A stretch of 64,000 nt of DNA from Rhodanobacteraceae bacterium (GTDB lineage: Bacteria; Pseudomonadota; Gammaproteobacteria; Xanthomonadales; Ahniellaceae). The position numbers and the translations under genes are program-made. The notes below the pieces were generated by a model. The model saw only the letters and a list, made by a program, of their open reading frames with translations, did no database searches and was not told the origin of the DNA. Shown here piece by piece: positions 63,994 through 64,000 of the stretch. Location of the stretch: contig JADJFT010000010.1 in assembly GCA_016708465.1 (NCBI GenBank), forward strand, positions 26,607 through 90,606, read 5' to 3'. Each line of letters begins with the position of its first letter. Positions within the stretch are counted from its first letter, which is position 1.

Positions 63994-64000
63994 AACGCCG

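Overview
The window looks like chromosome from a gammaproteobacterium of the Lysobacterales (Xanthomonadales). This is inferred from gene content: divergent trxA and rhlB next to rho, a leuACDB operon back to back with an ilvD-ilvC-ilvG-ilvM-ilvE-ilvA cluster, YcgL, DUF3034, DUF2058 and an IPTL-CTERM-like tail, all in GC-rich DNA. No 16S rRNA gene is present, so the genus is open.

Layout. 1-9.9 kb: start of aceE, small housekeeping genes (YcgL, DUF1820, TraB/GumN-like, bioD, free-Met-sulfoxide reductase, TfoX-C, hemolysin III, LOG, rhodanese), then a two-component system with cytochrome b561 and a PepSY protein. 10-17.2 kb: one very large secreted beta-helix/Calx-beta protein with eight near-identical 351-bp repeats. 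17.3-24.9 kb: HEPN protein, integrase remnant beside tRNA-Gln, rpsI-rplM, PilZ, DUF192, SirB1-like, rubredoxin, thiE-hemL and others. 24.9-28 kb: a degenerate GGDEF/EAL protein. 28-41 kb: branched-chain amino acid genes with three attenuator leaders (one leu, two ilv). 41-56 kb: yceH, rho, trxA, rhlB, pteridine reductase, MidA-like, cca, DUF3034, truncated globin, slt, TSUP transporter and a delta-60 propeller protein. 56-64 kb: an accessory zone of decayed genes (serpin, TPR, PIN, IS5, HicB), an intact HDAC-like gene, an IS1595-family element and an orphan Rhs toxin tip with its likely immunity lipoprotein.

How genes work together. The leu and ilv genes cover the Val/Leu/Ile pathway from threonine and pyruvate. 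Each transcription unit begins with a short ORF rich in Leu/Val/Ile codons followed by a terminator, i.e. attenuation. All three leader ORFs lack a Shine-Dalgarno and start where transcription should begin. The most interesting locus is at 60.8-63.2 kb. An IS1595 copy with a clean 8-bp target duplication sits just after an HExxH motif in an Rhs-type toxin tip. Removing the IS and one duplication in silico restores a Cys-rich toxin whose TAG stop overlaps the GTG start of a small lipoprotein, the likely immunity gene.

A caution. About a dozen conserved genes carry a single-base frameshift, and one repeat region (12.69-13.2 kb) turns into runs of G and C. Most of this looks like consensus sequence error rather than biology, so I annotate those genes as single loci with a frameshift. 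By contrast the serpin, TPR, PIN, IS5, integrase, HicB and HDAC-fragment loci look like real decay.
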